In this document: positions 1 to 8,598 of the stretch, piece after piece
Position numbering within the stretch: the first letter of the stretch is position 1
How the letters are laid out: each line of letters starts with the position of its first letter
From: Pseudomonas putida
GTDB taxonomy: Bacteria; Pseudomonadota; Gammaproteobacteria; Pseudomonadales; Pseudomonadaceae
DNA length: 64,000 bases
Assembly (NCBI RefSeq): GCF_030159595.1
Contig: NZ_BSKJ01000002.1
Location: forward strand, 551,881-615,880
Direction of reading: 5' to 3'
The notes under the pieces: model-generated
Database searches by the model: none
Told to the model about the DNA's origin: nothing
What the model saw: only the letters and a program-made list of their open reading frames with translations
Made by a program: the position numbers and the translations under genes

Positions 1-74
1 GCTGAGAAGCATGGGTGGCCGGTGGTTTCGCTCAGGGCTTGAATTGCCAGGGCCGCTTTGCGGCCCAAATTCCA

Positions 75-500
75 TCACACTGGCTTGGCCCCCATCAGCC
101 CGGCAATGGACAGGAAGCAGACCCCGCTGAACACCGCCAGCGCCAGGGTAAACCGCAGCCCCACCACCTCAGCCTTGCGCAGCCGGTTCAGCCGCACCAG
201 CAGCCACCACACGGCAAAAGCGCCAAAGGTATAGATGACGCTGGACGCCAGCACCCAGGTCTGCCCCAGCGGCCAGCCCACCAGATGCACCAGCCACCAA
301 CCGGTGAACGGCATGCTCACCAGGCACAGGCCCATCACCAGCCAGACGAACACCAGTGGTCGACGCAGCAACTTGGCGTAGGCTTCGGCATCGCCTTGCC
401 TGCGGGCACGCACGGTCCAGATCGCCAGGCCCAGGGCACCCAAAACCAGCAGTGCAGTGGCGATCATGTGCAAGGTCTTGAGGGTGGTCAGGTGTTCCAT
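75..500 (-). CDS. DUF2269 family integral membrane protein
   Basis: A 141-residue protein with four hydrophobic segments (about residues 8-28, 47-70, 80-101 and 115-137) separated by short Arg/Lys-rich loops, which is the layout of DUF2269 small membrane proteins. Some relatives are annotated as predicted integral membrane or copper-resistance-like proteins, but no activity is established. It lies 38 bp downstream of ilvA on the same strand and may be read through from it. The ATG is the only plausible start. The family call comes from size, topology and sequence character; function is unknown. Confidence 0.75.
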   Translation of the reverse strand: MEHLTTLKTLHMIATALLVLGALGLAIWTVRARRQGDAEAYAKLLRRPLVFVWLVMGLCLVSMPFTGWWLVHLVGWPLGQTWVLASSVIYTFGAFAVWWLLVRLNRLRKAEVVGLRFTLALAVFSGVCFLSIAGLMGAKPV

Positions 501-538
501 GTCTTCACATCCTTGAGCGATAAGCCAAGCTTAGCCGC

Positions 539-2053
539 TCAGCCCAGGAACAGCTTGTAGGCCGGGTTCTCGGTCTCGTCCCAGTACGGATAACCGATCT
601 TGGCCAATGCTGCCGGCACCAGGTGGCGCTCGTCCTCCGGCACCTGCAACCCCGCCACCACGCGCCCGTCAGCCGCGCCATGGTTACGGTAATGGAACAT
701 CGAGATGTTCCAGCGCCCACCCAGCTTGTTGAGGAAGTTGAACAACGCCCCCGGCCGCTCGGGGAACTCGAAGCGCAGCACCATTTCGTCGCTGGCACCG
801 GCCGAATGGCCGCCGACCATGTGGCGAATGTGCAGCTTGGCCAGTTCGTTGTCGGTCAGGTCGGTAACCGGGAAGCCCTGTTCGGTCAGATGCTGCACCA
901 GCGCCGCACGCGGGTCGTTTTCCGGGTGGGTCTGCACGCCAACGAAGATGTGCGCCTCGTCGGAGGTGTGTTTGCGGTAGTTGAACTCGGTGATCTGGCG
1001 CTTGCCGATGGCCTCGCAAAAGGCTTTGAAGCTGCCCGGGCGCTCGGGGATGGTCACGGCGATGATCGCTTCGCGCTTTTCGCCCAGCTCGGCACGCTCG
1101 GCCACATGGCGCAGGCGGTCGAAATTGACGTTGGCGCCAGAGTCGATGGCCACCAGGGTCTGCCCGGCCACGCCGTACAGCTCGACATATTTCTTGATGC
1201 CCGCCACGCCCAAGGCGCCAGCAGGTTCGGTGATTGAGCGGGTATCGTCATAGATATCCTTGATTGCCGCACAAATCTCGTCGGTGCTGACCGTAATGAC
1301 TTCATCCACATGGTGGCGGCAGATATCGAAGGTATGCTGGCCGATCTGCGCCACCGCAACGCCGTCGGCAAACAGCCCGACCTGCGGTAGCACCACGCGC
1401 TCACCCGCCGCCATGGCTGCTTGCAGGCAGTTGGAATCGTCCGGCTCCACGCCGATCACCTTGATATCCGGGCGCAGGTATTTCACATAGGCAGCAATGC
1501 CGGCGATCAGGCCGCCCCCGCCCACAGGCACGAAGATGGCGTCCAGCTGGCCAGGGTGCTGGCGCAGGATTTCCATGGCCACGGTGCCCTGCCCGGCGAT
1601 GGTGTGCGGGTCGTCGTAGGGGTGGACATAAACGAAGCCCTTCTCATCCACCAGCTTCAGCGAATAGGCCAGTGCCTCGGGGAACGAGTCGCCATGCAGC
1701 ACCACCTTGCCACCACGCGAACGCACGCCTTCGACCTTGATCTCGGGGGTGGTCTTGGGCATCACGATGGTGGCCTTGATACCAAGCTCGCGCGCGGCCA
1801 GGGCCAGGCCTTGAGCGTGGTTGCCAGCCGAAGCGGTAACCACGCCACGGGCCAGCTCTTCCGGGCTCAGCTGGGCCAGCTTGTTGTACGCCCCACGAAT
1901 CTTGAACGAGAACACCGGCTGCAGGTCTTCACGCTTGAGCAGAATCTGGTTGCCCAGGCGTTTGCTCAGCTGCCCGGCGCTCTGCAACGGGGTTTCGACG
2001 GCAACGTCATAGACGCGCGAGGTGAGGATCTTCTTGACGTACTGTTCGAGCAT
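539..2053 (-). CDS. ilvA: Threonine ammonia-lyase, biosynthetic (IlvA)
   Basis: A PLP enzyme that deaminates L-threonine to 2-oxobutyrate, the first step of isoleucine synthesis. Its 504 residues match the biosynthetic, allosteric class. The N-terminal catalytic domain has the Schiff-base lysine in SFKIRGA (K51), the substrate-loop motif SAGNHAQG (75-82) and the glycine loop VGGGG (177-181). The C-terminal 180 residues form two ACT-like regulatory repeats, where isoleucine inhibits and valine activates in characterised relatives. It is divergent from rpiA with about 135 bp between start codons. No leader-peptide attenuator is evident upstream. Confidence 0.95.
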   Translation of the reverse strand: MLEQYVKKILTSRVYDVAVETPLQSAGQLSKRLGNQILLKREDLQPVFSFKIRGAYNKLAQLSPEELARGVVTASAGNHAQGLALAARELGIKATIVMPKTTPEIKVEGVRSRGGKVVLHGDSFPEALAYSLKLVDEKGFVYVHPYDDPHTIAGQGTVAMEILRQHPGQLDAIFVPVGGGGLIAGIAAYVKYLRPDIKVIGVEPDDSNCLQAAMAAGERVVLPQVGLFADGVAVAQIGQHTFDICRHHVDEVITVSTDEICAAIKDIYDDTRSITEPAGALGVAGIKKYVELYGVAGQTLVAIDSGANVNFDRLRHVAERAELGEKREAIIAVTIPERPGSFKAFCEAIGKRQITEFNYRKHTSDEAHIFVGVQTHPENDPRAALVQHLTEQGFPVTDLTDNELAKLHIRHMVGGHSAGASDEMVLRFEFPERPGALFNFLNKLGGRWNISMFHYRNHGAADGRVVAGLQVPEDERHLVPAALAKIGYPYWDETENPAYKLFLG

Positions 2054-2188
2054 CGGGAAAGCATCACTGGGCCGCGGGACAAGGGCTGGGAGTCTACCCC
2101 AGCGCTACGTCGGGCGACCACAGCAAAGCCGCCCAAGCCGTTATACTAGGCAACTTTGAAAACCGCCCTGCCCCTTTTCGGAGCCCGC

Positions 2189-2863
2189 ATGACCCAGGAC
2201 CAACTCAAACAGGCCGTCGCCCAGGCCGCTGTCGACTTCATTCTGCCCAAGCTGGATGAAAAGAGCGTTGTCGGCGTCGGTACCGGTTCGACCGCCAACT
2301 TCTTCATTGACGCCCTGGCTCAGCACAAGACCGCCTTCGATGGCGCAGTCGCCAGCTCCGAAGCCACCGCCCAGCGCCTGAAGGGCCATGGTATCCCGGT
2401 CTACGAGCTGAACAGCGTGAGCGAGCTGGAATTCTATGTGGATGGCGCCGACGAGAGCGACGCGCACCTGAACCTGATCAAGGGCGGCGGCGCAGCCCTG
2501 ACCCGCGAGAAGATCGTCGCGGCCGTGGCCAAGACCTTCATCTGCATCGCCGACGGCAGCAAGCTGGTGCCGGTGCTGGGCGCCTTCCCGCTGCCGGTCG
2601 AAGTGATCCCGATGGCTCGCAGCCATGTGGCCCGTCAGCTGGTCAAGCTGGGCGGCGACCCGGTGTACCGCGAAGGCGTGGTGACCGACAACGGCAACGT
2701 GATCCTCGACGTGCACAACCTGCAGATCACCAACCCGGTGGAGCTGGAAGCGCAAATCAACGCCATCGTAGGCGTGGTGACCAACGGCCTGTTCGCGGCG
2801 CGGCCGGCGGATTTGTTGCTGCTGGGTACCGCTGAAGGTGTGAAGACCCTGAAGGCCGAGTAA
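2189..2863 (+). CDS. rpiA: Ribose-5-phosphate isomerase A
   Basis: Interconverts ribose 5-phosphate and ribulose 5-phosphate in the non-oxidative pentose phosphate pathway. The 224-residue protein has the family signatures GTGSTAN (31-37), DGADE (85-89) and [11 protein letters not shown] (98-108), including the catalytic glutamate. The frame is open further upstream to a TTG at 2156, but the ATG at 2189 gives the N-terminus [10 protein letters not shown] typical of RpiA. A TATACT hexamer at 2142-2147 is a plausible -10 element. The gene is followed directly by a REP pair. Confidence 0.95.
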   Translation: MTQDQLKQAVAQAAVDFILPKLDEKSVVGVGTGSTANFFIDALAQHKTAFDGAVASSEATAQRLKGHGIPVYELNSVSELEFYVDGADESDAHLNLIKGGGAALTREKIVAAVAKTFICIADGSKLVPVLGAFPLPVEVIPMARSHVARQLVKLGGDPVYREGVVTDNGNVILDVHNLQITNPVELEAQINAIVGVVTNGLFAARPADLLLLGTAEGVKTLKAE

Positions 2864-2868
2864 CCTTC

Positions 2869-2950
2869 TTCGCGGGTAAACCCGCTCCCACAGGTACTGC
2901 GCTGGCCTCAGGCCTGTGAAATCCCTGTGGGAGCGGGTTCACCCGCGAAT
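2869..2950. repeat. REP doublet (REPIN) after rpiA
   Basis: Two inverted copies of the P. putida type REP palindrome (TTCGCGGGTAAACCCGCTCC and its inverse, ending CACCCGCGAA) flank about 30 bp of unrelated spacer. The element lies between the convergent rpiA and SdiA-regulated-type genes. REP doublets of this kind can act as mRNA 3'-end stabilisers or transcription end points. Confidence 0.9.
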
Positions 2951-2966
2951 AGGCCCTGACAGGCGA

Positions 2967-3869
2967 TCAATCAGCCGGCTGCTTGAACACATAGAACAGG
3001 TTCGGCTCACTGACCAGATAAATGGTCCCCGCCTCATCCATTGCAATCCCCTCCGCCTGCGGCACCGTCGCCTGCAAACCCTGGAAGCCCTTGCGCAACG
3101 ACAAGGTGCTCAGCGGCCTGCCTTCTACATCCAGCTCCAGCACCAGGCGCGATTCGTCCGACAGTGCCAACAAGTGCCCGCTGCGCTCATCGAACTGCAA
3201 ACTCGACAAATCCCGCACAAATAGCCGCGCATCGCGTTTGCGGTCCTGCACTACATGCACCGCGTAAGGCTTTTCCGGGTTGTCATGCGGGAAGCCGTGC
3301 ACCTCGTAGATCAGCATCGGGTCACGCTCCTTGGCCACGAACAGGCGCTTGCCCGCCGAATCGTAGGCCAGCCCCTCGAAACCCTTGTTGCCGTTCAGGC
3401 CGATGCCCAGGCTGAGCTGCTCGGCGTCACCGGCGTCGAGGAACATCGTGTCGTCTTCCAGACGCACGCGAATCAACCGCTGCTGACGTTCGTCAGTGAT
3501 CACATAGCTGTTGGGGCCCACATATTCCACGGCTTCCGGGTCGCCGAAGCCGGTCAACGGCACGCGGCGCAGGATGCGGCCATCCAGCGACAGCTCGATC
3601 AGCTCCGAACGGGCGTTGGTGACGGTGAACAGGGTCTTGCGGTCCGGGTCGTAGGTGAGCGCCGAGATGTCGTCATCCAGCCCTTCGACCACCTTCGCCT
3701 CCACCACCACCCGGTAACGGTCCAGGCCAATACTCTGCTCGGCAGGCTGCCACCAGGTCTTCAGGTTGAACCAGCCACGCTCGAACAGGCGAAACTCCTG
3801 CCCGGCCCAGCCAAGCAGGAGCAGGCCGAGGGCGGCCAGAACAAGGAACAGGCGAATAAAACGGCGCAT
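2967..3869 (-). CDS. SdiA-regulated domain protein (YjiK-like), copy 1
   Basis: A 300-residue protein with one N-terminal hydrophobic helix (about 5-23) acting as an uncleaved signal or anchor, followed by a beta-propeller-like domain. Motifs such as ALTYDPDRKTLF, DPEAVEYVG, GFEGLAYD and AEGIAMDEAGTIYLVSEPNLFY are characteristic of the SdiA-regulated (YjiK) family. It is probably periplasmic and anchored to the inner membrane. No activity is established for the family. A paralogue with the same architecture lies just upstream on the same strand, so this is a tandem duplication. The start is the ATG at 3869, right before the hydrophobic helix. Confidence 0.8.
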   Translation of the reverse strand: MRRFIRLFLVLAALGLLLLGWAGQEFRLFERGWFNLKTWWQPAEQSIGLDRYRVVVEAKVVEGLDDDISALTYDPDRKTLFTVTNARSELIELSLDGRILRRVPLTGFGDPEAVEYVGPNSYVITDERQQRLIRVRLEDDTMFLDAGDAEQLSLGIGLNGNKGFEGLAYDSAGKRLFVAKERDPMLIYEVHGFPHDNPEKPYAVHVVQDRKRDARLFVRDLSSLQFDERSGHLLALSDESRLVLELDVEGRPLSTLSLRKGFQGLQATVPQAEGIAMDEAGTIYLVSEPNLFYVFKQPAD

Positions 3870-3959
3870 AAGGGCAGACTCGGCACAGGGGTGGCGAATC
3901 TAACCATTAACGGCTGAAGCAAAGCTTAATACCAGCGTCAGGCAAATCTGATGATGCTG

Positions 3960-4877
3960 TCAGTTCTTCTTGAAGCGATAGAACAGCGCCGGCTCGCTGA
4001 CCATGTACAGGTTGCCCTTGTCGTCCATGGCCACCCCCTCGGCGCGCGGGATGGTGTCTTCAAGCCCGTTGAAGCCGCCCAGCAAGGTCATGAAGCTGAC
4101 TTGCTGGCCCTGCTCATCCAGTTCCAGCAGCATGTTGGAGTCGGCCGAAAGCACCAGCAGATGGCCAGTACGTGGGTCGACGCCCAGCGCCGAGAGGTTG
4201 CGCAGGTCGAGTTCTTCGCTAGGCAACGGCTGCTTCTGGCCCTTGAGCGGGCTGCGGCCATCGGTGTTCCAGGTGTACAGCTTGGGCGGGCGCTCCTCGC
4301 CGATGACCAGGCGCTGGCGCAGCGGGTCCCAGGCCACGGCCTCGAAGCCTTTGTTGCTTTTGACCGACTGGCCCAGATCGTGGCTCTGGAAATCGTCGTG
4401 GTTCAACACCGCTGTCTGTGCATCCACCTTGACCACGGTCAGGTCATGCAGGCGCTCGTCGGTGATCGCCAGGTAGCCGTCTTCCAGCACAGCGACGCCT
4501 TCCGGGTTGCTCCAGCCGTTGAGCGGAATCTTGCGCAGTACATCGCCATCCAGGCTCAGCTCGACCAGGATCGGGTTCTTGCCCATGACCGCGAACAGGG
4601 TACGGGTATGCGGGTTGAAGGACAGGTCCGAGGCTTCGTCATCGTCCATGCCCGGCAGTGGCTTGGCATCGATGTCGACCTGATAGTCCGGCAGCCACAC
4701 GCTTTCGCTGCGCTCGGCGGTGCTTTCGAAGCTTTCCTTGACCCATAGCGCACCGCGGTCATCCCAGTGCATGGCAACGGCCACGCCATAACCGATCACC
4801 GCCGCCACGGCCAGGCCGAAGGGCCAGCGCAGGTAGAAGCGACGTTTGGGGGTTGCCGGAGCGGAGGGTGATGGCAT
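3960..4877 (-). CDS. SdiA-regulated domain protein (YjiK-like), copy 2
   Basis: A 305-residue paralogue of the downstream gene. It has a short proline-rich cytoplasmic tail, a hydrophobic segment (about 17-37), then propeller repeats including DLSFNPHTRTLFAV, NPEGVAVLEDG, GFEAVAWDPLRQRL and AEGVAMDDKGNLYMVSEPALFYRF. Both copies end in the same AEGxAMD...YxVSEPxLFY motif, which supports duplication. The 90 bp between them has no obvious terminator, so co-transcription is likely. Role unknown; probably a periplasmic membrane-tethered binding or sensing domain. Confidence 0.8.
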   Translation of the reverse strand: MPSPSAPATPKRRFYLRWPFGLAVAAVIGYGVAVAMHWDDRGALWVKESFESTAERSESVWLPDYQVDIDAKPLPGMDDDEASDLSFNPHTRTLFAVMGKNPILVELSLDGDVLRKIPLNGWSNPEGVAVLEDGYLAITDERLHDLTVVKVDAQTAVLNHDDFQSHDLGQSVKSNKGFEAVAWDPLRQRLVIGEERPPKLYTWNTDGRSPLKGQKQPLPSEELDLRNLSALGVDPRTGHLLVLSADSNMLLELDEQGQQVSFMTLLGGFNGLEDTIPRAEGVAMDDKGNLYMVSEPALFYRFKKN

Positions 4878-4952
4878 GCGCGGGTCCTGGGGAAATGGGC
4901 GTACGTCCGCGCATTATCCGGATAGGGTGTGAAAAATCAGTAAACAGGACCG

Positions 4953-5043
4953 GCCTCTTCGCGGGCAAGCCCACTCCCACAGGAACTGCGCAACGCTCAA
5001 GGGCGACGCTGTACATGTGGGAGCGGGCTTGCCCGCGAAGAAG
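4953..5043. repeat. REP doublet (REPIN)
   Basis: Inverted pair of REP palindromes (CTTCGCGGGCAAGCCCACTC and GTGGGAGCGGGCTTGCCCGC) around a 40-bp spacer. This copy uses the GGCAAGCC rather than GGTAAACC core, with one C-to-A change in the left arm. It lies between the SdiA-regulated-type pair and the FAH-family gene. Confidence 0.9.
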
Positions 5044-5059
5044 GCGACGCGGTTTCGGC

Positions 5060-5725
5060 TCAGAGCACCCGGCTTTCGAAGCGGCTTACACCCGGCAGCT
5101 CCAGCACCAGCTCGTCACCGACATTGAACGGCCCCACGCCCGCCGGGGTGCCAGTGAGGATCACATCCCCCGCCTGCAGCGAGAAATGCGCCGCCATGTA
5201 CTGGATCATCGGCACGATCGGGTTCAGCATCATCGCGCTGTTGCCGTCCTGGCGTACTTCGCCGTTGACAGTCAGGCGTACCGGGATGTCGGTCACGTCC
5301 TCGAAGCTGCCAGCCGATACGAACGGCGGCAGTACGCAGGCGCCGTCAAAGCACTTGGCCAGCTCCCACGGCAAGCCCTTCTCTTTCAGCTTGGCCTGCA
5401 CATCACGCAGGGTCAGGTCCAGCGCCGGGGCGTAACCGGAAATGGCGTCCAGCACCTCTTCCTCGCTCGGGTGAGTCGACAGTGGCTTGCCCAGCAGCAC
5501 GGCAATCTCCGCCTCATAGTGCACCGAGCCACGCTCGGCCGGGATCTTGAAGCCACCCTCGGCCGGTACCACGCAGCTGCCCGGTTTGATGAACAGCAGC
5601 GGCTCGGTGGGGATCGGGTTGTCCAGCTCCTTGGCATGCTCGGCATAGTTACGGCCGATGCATACCACTTTGCCCAACGGGAAGTGAATGCGCGTGCCGT
5701 CTACATACTGGTGCTGGTAACTCAT
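5060..5725 (-). CDS. Fumarylacetoacetate hydrolase (FAH) family protein
   Basis: A 221-residue single-domain FAH-family enzyme of the FAHD1/YcgM type. The sequence has KVVCIGRNYAEHAKEL near the N-terminus, the metal-ligand region VHYEAEIAVLLG (about 68-79, two glutamates), the acidic ligand region YAPALDLTLRD and the C-terminal GDVILTGTPAGVGP motif. Relatives act as acylpyruvate hydrolases or oxaloacetate decarboxylases; the substrate here cannot be read from sequence. It starts 25 bp after the flavoprotein gene with a strong GAGGAG ribosome site, so the two form an operon. Cleanup of 2-oxo acid by-products linked to the flavoprotein or SerA is inference. Confidence 0.85.
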   Translation of the reverse strand: MSYQHQYVDGTRIHFPLGKVVCIGRNYAEHAKELDNPIPTEPLLFIKPGSCVVPAEGGFKIPAERGSVHYEAEIAVLLGKPLSTHPSEEEVLDAISGYAPALDLTLRDVQAKLKEKGLPWELAKCFDGACVLPPFVSAGSFEDVTDIPVRLTVNGEVRQDGNSAMMLNPIVPMIQYMAAHFSLQAGDVILTGTPAGVGPFNVGDELVLELPGVSRFESRVL

Positions 5726-5750
5726 GGCCGACTCCTCTGGATACTGCTTT

Positions 5751-7148
5751 TTATTCAGGTGCGAAGATCTTACCCGGATTCATGATGCCGTTAGGGTCGA
5801 ACACGGCCTTTATTGCCTTCATGCAGGCGATTTCTTCAGGCGAGCGGCTGTAACCCAGGTAGTCGCGTTTGGTCATGCCCACGCCGTGCTCGGCGGAAAT
5901 CGAGCCGTTGTAGCGTTTGACGATATCGAACACCCACTTGTTAACCTTGGTGCACGAGGCAAAGAACGCGTCCTTGCTCATGTGCTCGGGCTTGAGGATG
6001 TTCAAGTGCAGGTTGCCATCGCCGATATGGCCGTACCACACCACTTCGTAATCTGGGTAATGTTCTGCGACGATGGCGTCGATATCGCGCAAAAACGCAG
6101 GCACTTTCGACACAGTGACCGATATGTCGTTTTTGTACGGGGTCCAGTGCGAGATGGTTTCAGACAGATACTCGCGCAGCTTCCACAGGTTTTTCAGCTG
6201 GGTTTCGCTCTGGCTCATCACGCCGTCCAGTACCCAACCTTGCTCGACGCAGTGCTCGAAGGTGGCCAAGGCTTCGTTGGCGACCTCTTCAGTACTGGCC
6301 TCGAACTCCAGCAGCGCATAGAACGGGCAGTCGGTCGCGAACGGCGCGGGCACATCGCCGCGCGCCATAATCTTGGCCAAGCCTTTATCCGAGAAGAACT
6401 CGAAGGCGGTCAGGTCCAGCTTGCCTTGGAAGGCGTGCAACACCGGCATGATCGAGTCGAAGTCCGGCGTACCCAGCACCATCGCCGTGAGATTGCGCGG
6501 TGCCCGGTCCAGACGCATGGTGGCCTCGACCACGAAGCCCAGCGTACCTTCAGCGCCAATGAACAGCTGGCGAAGGTCGTAGCCGGTGGCGTTCTTGATC
6601 AGGTCCTTGTTCAGCTCCAGCAACTCGCCCTTGCCGGTGACCACTTTCAGCCCGGCCACCCAGTTGCGGGTCATGCCGTAGCGAATGACCTTGATCCCGC
6701 CGGCATTGGTACCAATATTGCCGCCTACCTGGCTGGAACCGCTGGAAGCGAAGTCCACCGGGTAATACAGGCCCTGCTCTTCAGCGAAGGTTTGCAACTG
6801 ACGCGTGATCACCCCAGGCTGGCAGGCCACGGTGCGGTCGAAAGCATTGAAGCCGAGAATCTGGTTCATGTAGTCGAAGGCAACCACCACTTCGCCATTG
6901 GCCGCCACGGCACCGGCAGAAAGCCCGGTACGTCCGCCGGACGGGACCAGCGCCACCTTGTGCGCATTGGCCCAACGCACGATCGCCTGCACCTGCTCTA
7001 CTGTCTTGGGGAAGACGATGGCGCTGGGCGCCGGCGGGTAATGCTTGGTCCAGTCCTTGCCAAAGGCTTCGAGGGAAGCCGCGTCGGTCAGGACCTTGCC
7101 AGGGTCGACAAGGGTCATCAGTTCTTCAATTACAGCGGGGTGGGTCAT
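5751..7148 (-). CDS. FAD-binding oxidoreductase, probable D-2-hydroxyglutarate dehydrogenase
   Basis: A 465-residue FAD-linked oxidase of the VAO/GlcD family. The FAD-binding PP-loop is at SGGRTGLSAGA and SSGSSQVGGNIGTNAGG; the C-terminal FAD-oxidase domain has the metal-binding HIGDGNLHLNIL and ISAEHGVGMTKRDYL. Family members oxidise D-2-hydroxyglutarate or D-lactate. It is divergent from serA, and pseudomonad D-2-hydroxyglutarate dehydrogenases are known to sit there: SerA reduces 2-oxoglutarate to D-2-hydroxyglutarate and this enzyme reoxidises it, pulling the 3-phosphoglycerate reaction forward. The substrate assignment rests on that context. The start MTHPAVIEEL at 7148 is preferred over upstream in-frame starts because homologous sequence begins there. 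Confidence 0.88.
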   Translation of the reverse strand: MTHPAVIEELMTLVDPGKVLTDAASLEAFGKDWTKHYPPAPSAIVFPKTVEQVQAIVRWANAHKVALVPSGGRTGLSAGAVAANGEVVVAFDYMNQILGFNAFDRTVACQPGVITRQLQTFAEEQGLYYPVDFASSGSSQVGGNIGTNAGGIKVIRYGMTRNWVAGLKVVTGKGELLELNKDLIKNATGYDLRQLFIGAEGTLGFVVEATMRLDRAPRNLTAMVLGTPDFDSIMPVLHAFQGKLDLTAFEFFSDKGLAKIMARGDVPAPFATDCPFYALLEFEASTEEVANEALATFEHCVEQGWVLDGVMSQSETQLKNLWKLREYLSETISHWTPYKNDISVTVSKVPAFLRDIDAIVAEHYPDYEVVWYGHIGDGNLHLNILKPEHMSKDAFFASCTKVNKWVFDIVKRYNGSISAEHGVGMTKRDYLGYSRSPEEIACMKAIKAVFDPNGIMNPGKIFAPE

Positions 7149-7223
7149 CGCTGGAACTCTCGACTTATTCATAGTCACCCTGAGCACTCTTCACCTGTCG
7201 GGATAAGCTCAGATTGTGTCGCG

Positions 7224-7235
7224 TATGCTAGCATA
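7224..7235. promoter_or_regulatory. 12-bp perfect palindrome in the serA / flavoprotein divergent promoter region
   Basis: TATGCTAGCATA is a perfect dyad about 85-95 bp from both start codons. TATGCT resembles a sigma-70 -10 hexamer on either strand, so this could be a pair of overlapping divergent -10 elements or an operator. I cannot place a convincing -35 for either direction. Confidence 0.4.
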
Positions 7236-7319
7236 GCCCTCCCGCTGTTCATGCTAAGGCTGCCCTCGCGCCTGGCATCACCCCTCGCCATTTTTTCTCC
7301 GGGATACAGGTTTACGCAG

Positions 7320-8549
7320 ATGAGCAAGACTTCTCTCGACAAGAGCAAGATCCGGTTCCTTCTTCTTGAAGGTGTGCACCAGAACGCGGTCGATACCCTC
7401 AAGGCCGCCGGCTACACCAACATCGAATACCTCACTGGTTCGTTGCCGGAAGCCGAGCTGAAGGAAAAGATCGCCGATGCCCACTTCATCGGCATCCGTT
7501 CGCGCACCCAGCTCACCGAAGAGATCTTCGACTGCGCCAAGAAACTGGTAGCCGTTGGCTGCTTCTGCATCGGCACCAACCAGGTTGACCTGGAAGCGGC
7601 CCGTGAGCGCGGTATCGCCGTGTTCAACGCGCCGTACTCCAACACCCGTTCGGTAGCCGAGCTGGTCCTGGCCGAGGCCATCCTGCTGCTGCGCGGCATC
7701 CCCGAGAAGAACGCCTCCTGCCACCGTGGTGGCTGGATCAAGAGCGCGGCCAACTCGTTCGAAATCCGTGGCAAGAAGCTGGGCATCGTCGGCTACGGTT
7801 CGATCGGGACCCAGTTGTCGGTCCTGGCCGAAAACCTGGGCATGCAGGTGTACTTCTACGACCCGCTGACCAAGCTGCCACTGGGCAACGCCGTGCAGGT
7901 CACCAGCCTCAACGAGCTGCTGGGCCTGGCCGACATCGTTTCGCTGCATGTGCCTGAGCTGCCATCCACCCAGTGGATGATCGGCGAGAAGGAAATCCGT
8001 GCAATGAAGAAAGGCGCGATCCTGATCAACGCCGCCCGTGGCACCGTGGTTGAGCTGGACCACCTGGCCGCCGCCATCAAGGACAAGCACCTGATCGGCG
8101 CCGCCATCGACGTGTTCCCGGTCGAGCCACGCTCCAACGACGAAGAGTTCGAAAGCCCGCTGCGCGGCCTGGACAACGTGATCCTGACCCCGCACATCGG
8201 TGGTTCCACCGCCGAAGCCCAGGCCAACATCGGCCTGGAAGTGGCCGAGAAGCTGGTCAAGTACAGCGACAACGGTACCTCGGTGTCCTCGGTCAACTTC
8301 CCGGAAGTTGCCCTGCCGGCCCACCCAGGCAAGCACCGCCTGCTGCACATCCACGAAAACATCCCGGGCGTGCTCAGCGAGATCAACAAAGTCTTCGCCG
8401 AGAACGGCATCAACATCTCCGGTCAGTTCCTGCAGACCAACGAGAAAGTCGGCTATGTGGTAATCGACGTTGACGCCGAGTACTCCGACCTGGCGCAAGA
8501 GAAACTGCAACAGGTCAAGGGCACCATCCGTTCCCGCGTTCTGTTCTAA
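7320..8549 (+). CDS. serA: D-3-phosphoglycerate dehydrogenase
   Basis: First enzyme of serine synthesis, oxidising 3-phosphoglycerate with NAD+. The 409-residue short form has a substrate-binding N-terminal half, the Rossmann motif GIVGYGSIGTQLS (about 158-170), a catalytic arginine in NAARGT, a glutamate in the DVFPVEP region and the catalytic histidine in LTPHIGGSTAEAQ. A C-terminal ACT domain (about 338-409, beginning HRLLHIHENIPGVLSEIN) mediates serine feedback in the E. coli enzyme. The start ATG at 7320 gives MSKTSLDKSKIRFLLLEG. The frame is open for another 1.6 kb upstream, but that part is the antisense of the flavoprotein gene. Confidence 0.97.
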   Translation: MSKTSLDKSKIRFLLLEGVHQNAVDTLKAAGYTNIEYLTGSLPEAELKEKIADAHFIGIRSRTQLTEEIFDCAKKLVAVGCFCIGTNQVDLEAARERGIAVFNAPYSNTRSVAELVLAEAILLLRGIPEKNASCHRGGWIKSAANSFEIRGKKLGIVGYGSIGTQLSVLAENLGMQVYFYDPLTKLPLGNAVQVTSLNELLGLADIVSLHVPELPSTQWMIGEKEIRAMKKGAILINAARGTVVELDHLAAAIKDKHLIGAAIDVFPVEPRSNDEEFESPLRGLDNVILTPHIGGSTAEAQANIGLEVAEKLVKYSDNGTSVSSVNFPEVALPAHPGKHRLLHIHENIPGVLSEINKVFAENGINISGQFLQTNEKVGYVVIDVDAEYSDLAQEKLQQVKGTIRSRVLF

Positions 8550-8564
8550 GTTTTCTTGCAGGAT

Positions 8565-8598
8565 AAAAAAGGGAGGCCCTGGTGGCCTCCCTTTTTTT
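8565..8598 (+). terminator. Bidirectional rho-independent terminator after serA
   Basis: An 8-bp stem GGGAGGCC / GGCCTCCC with a 5-nt loop (8571-8591), preceded by six A and followed by seven T. It can serve serA (+) and the convergent DUF4399 gene (-), whose stop codon lies in the T-run. Confidence 0.95.

Noticed and set aside
5724..7319. A 530-codon open frame in front of serA, in the same frame and strand
   Set aside because: It is the antisense of the flavoprotein gene, made possible by GC-rich codon bias. It has no ribosome site and no recognisable protein; SerA begins at 7320.
7278..8510. 410-codon open frame antisense to serA
   Set aside because: Mirror of the serA codon pattern, with a low-complexity sequence rich in Val/Gly/Asp; no signal, motif or ribosome site.
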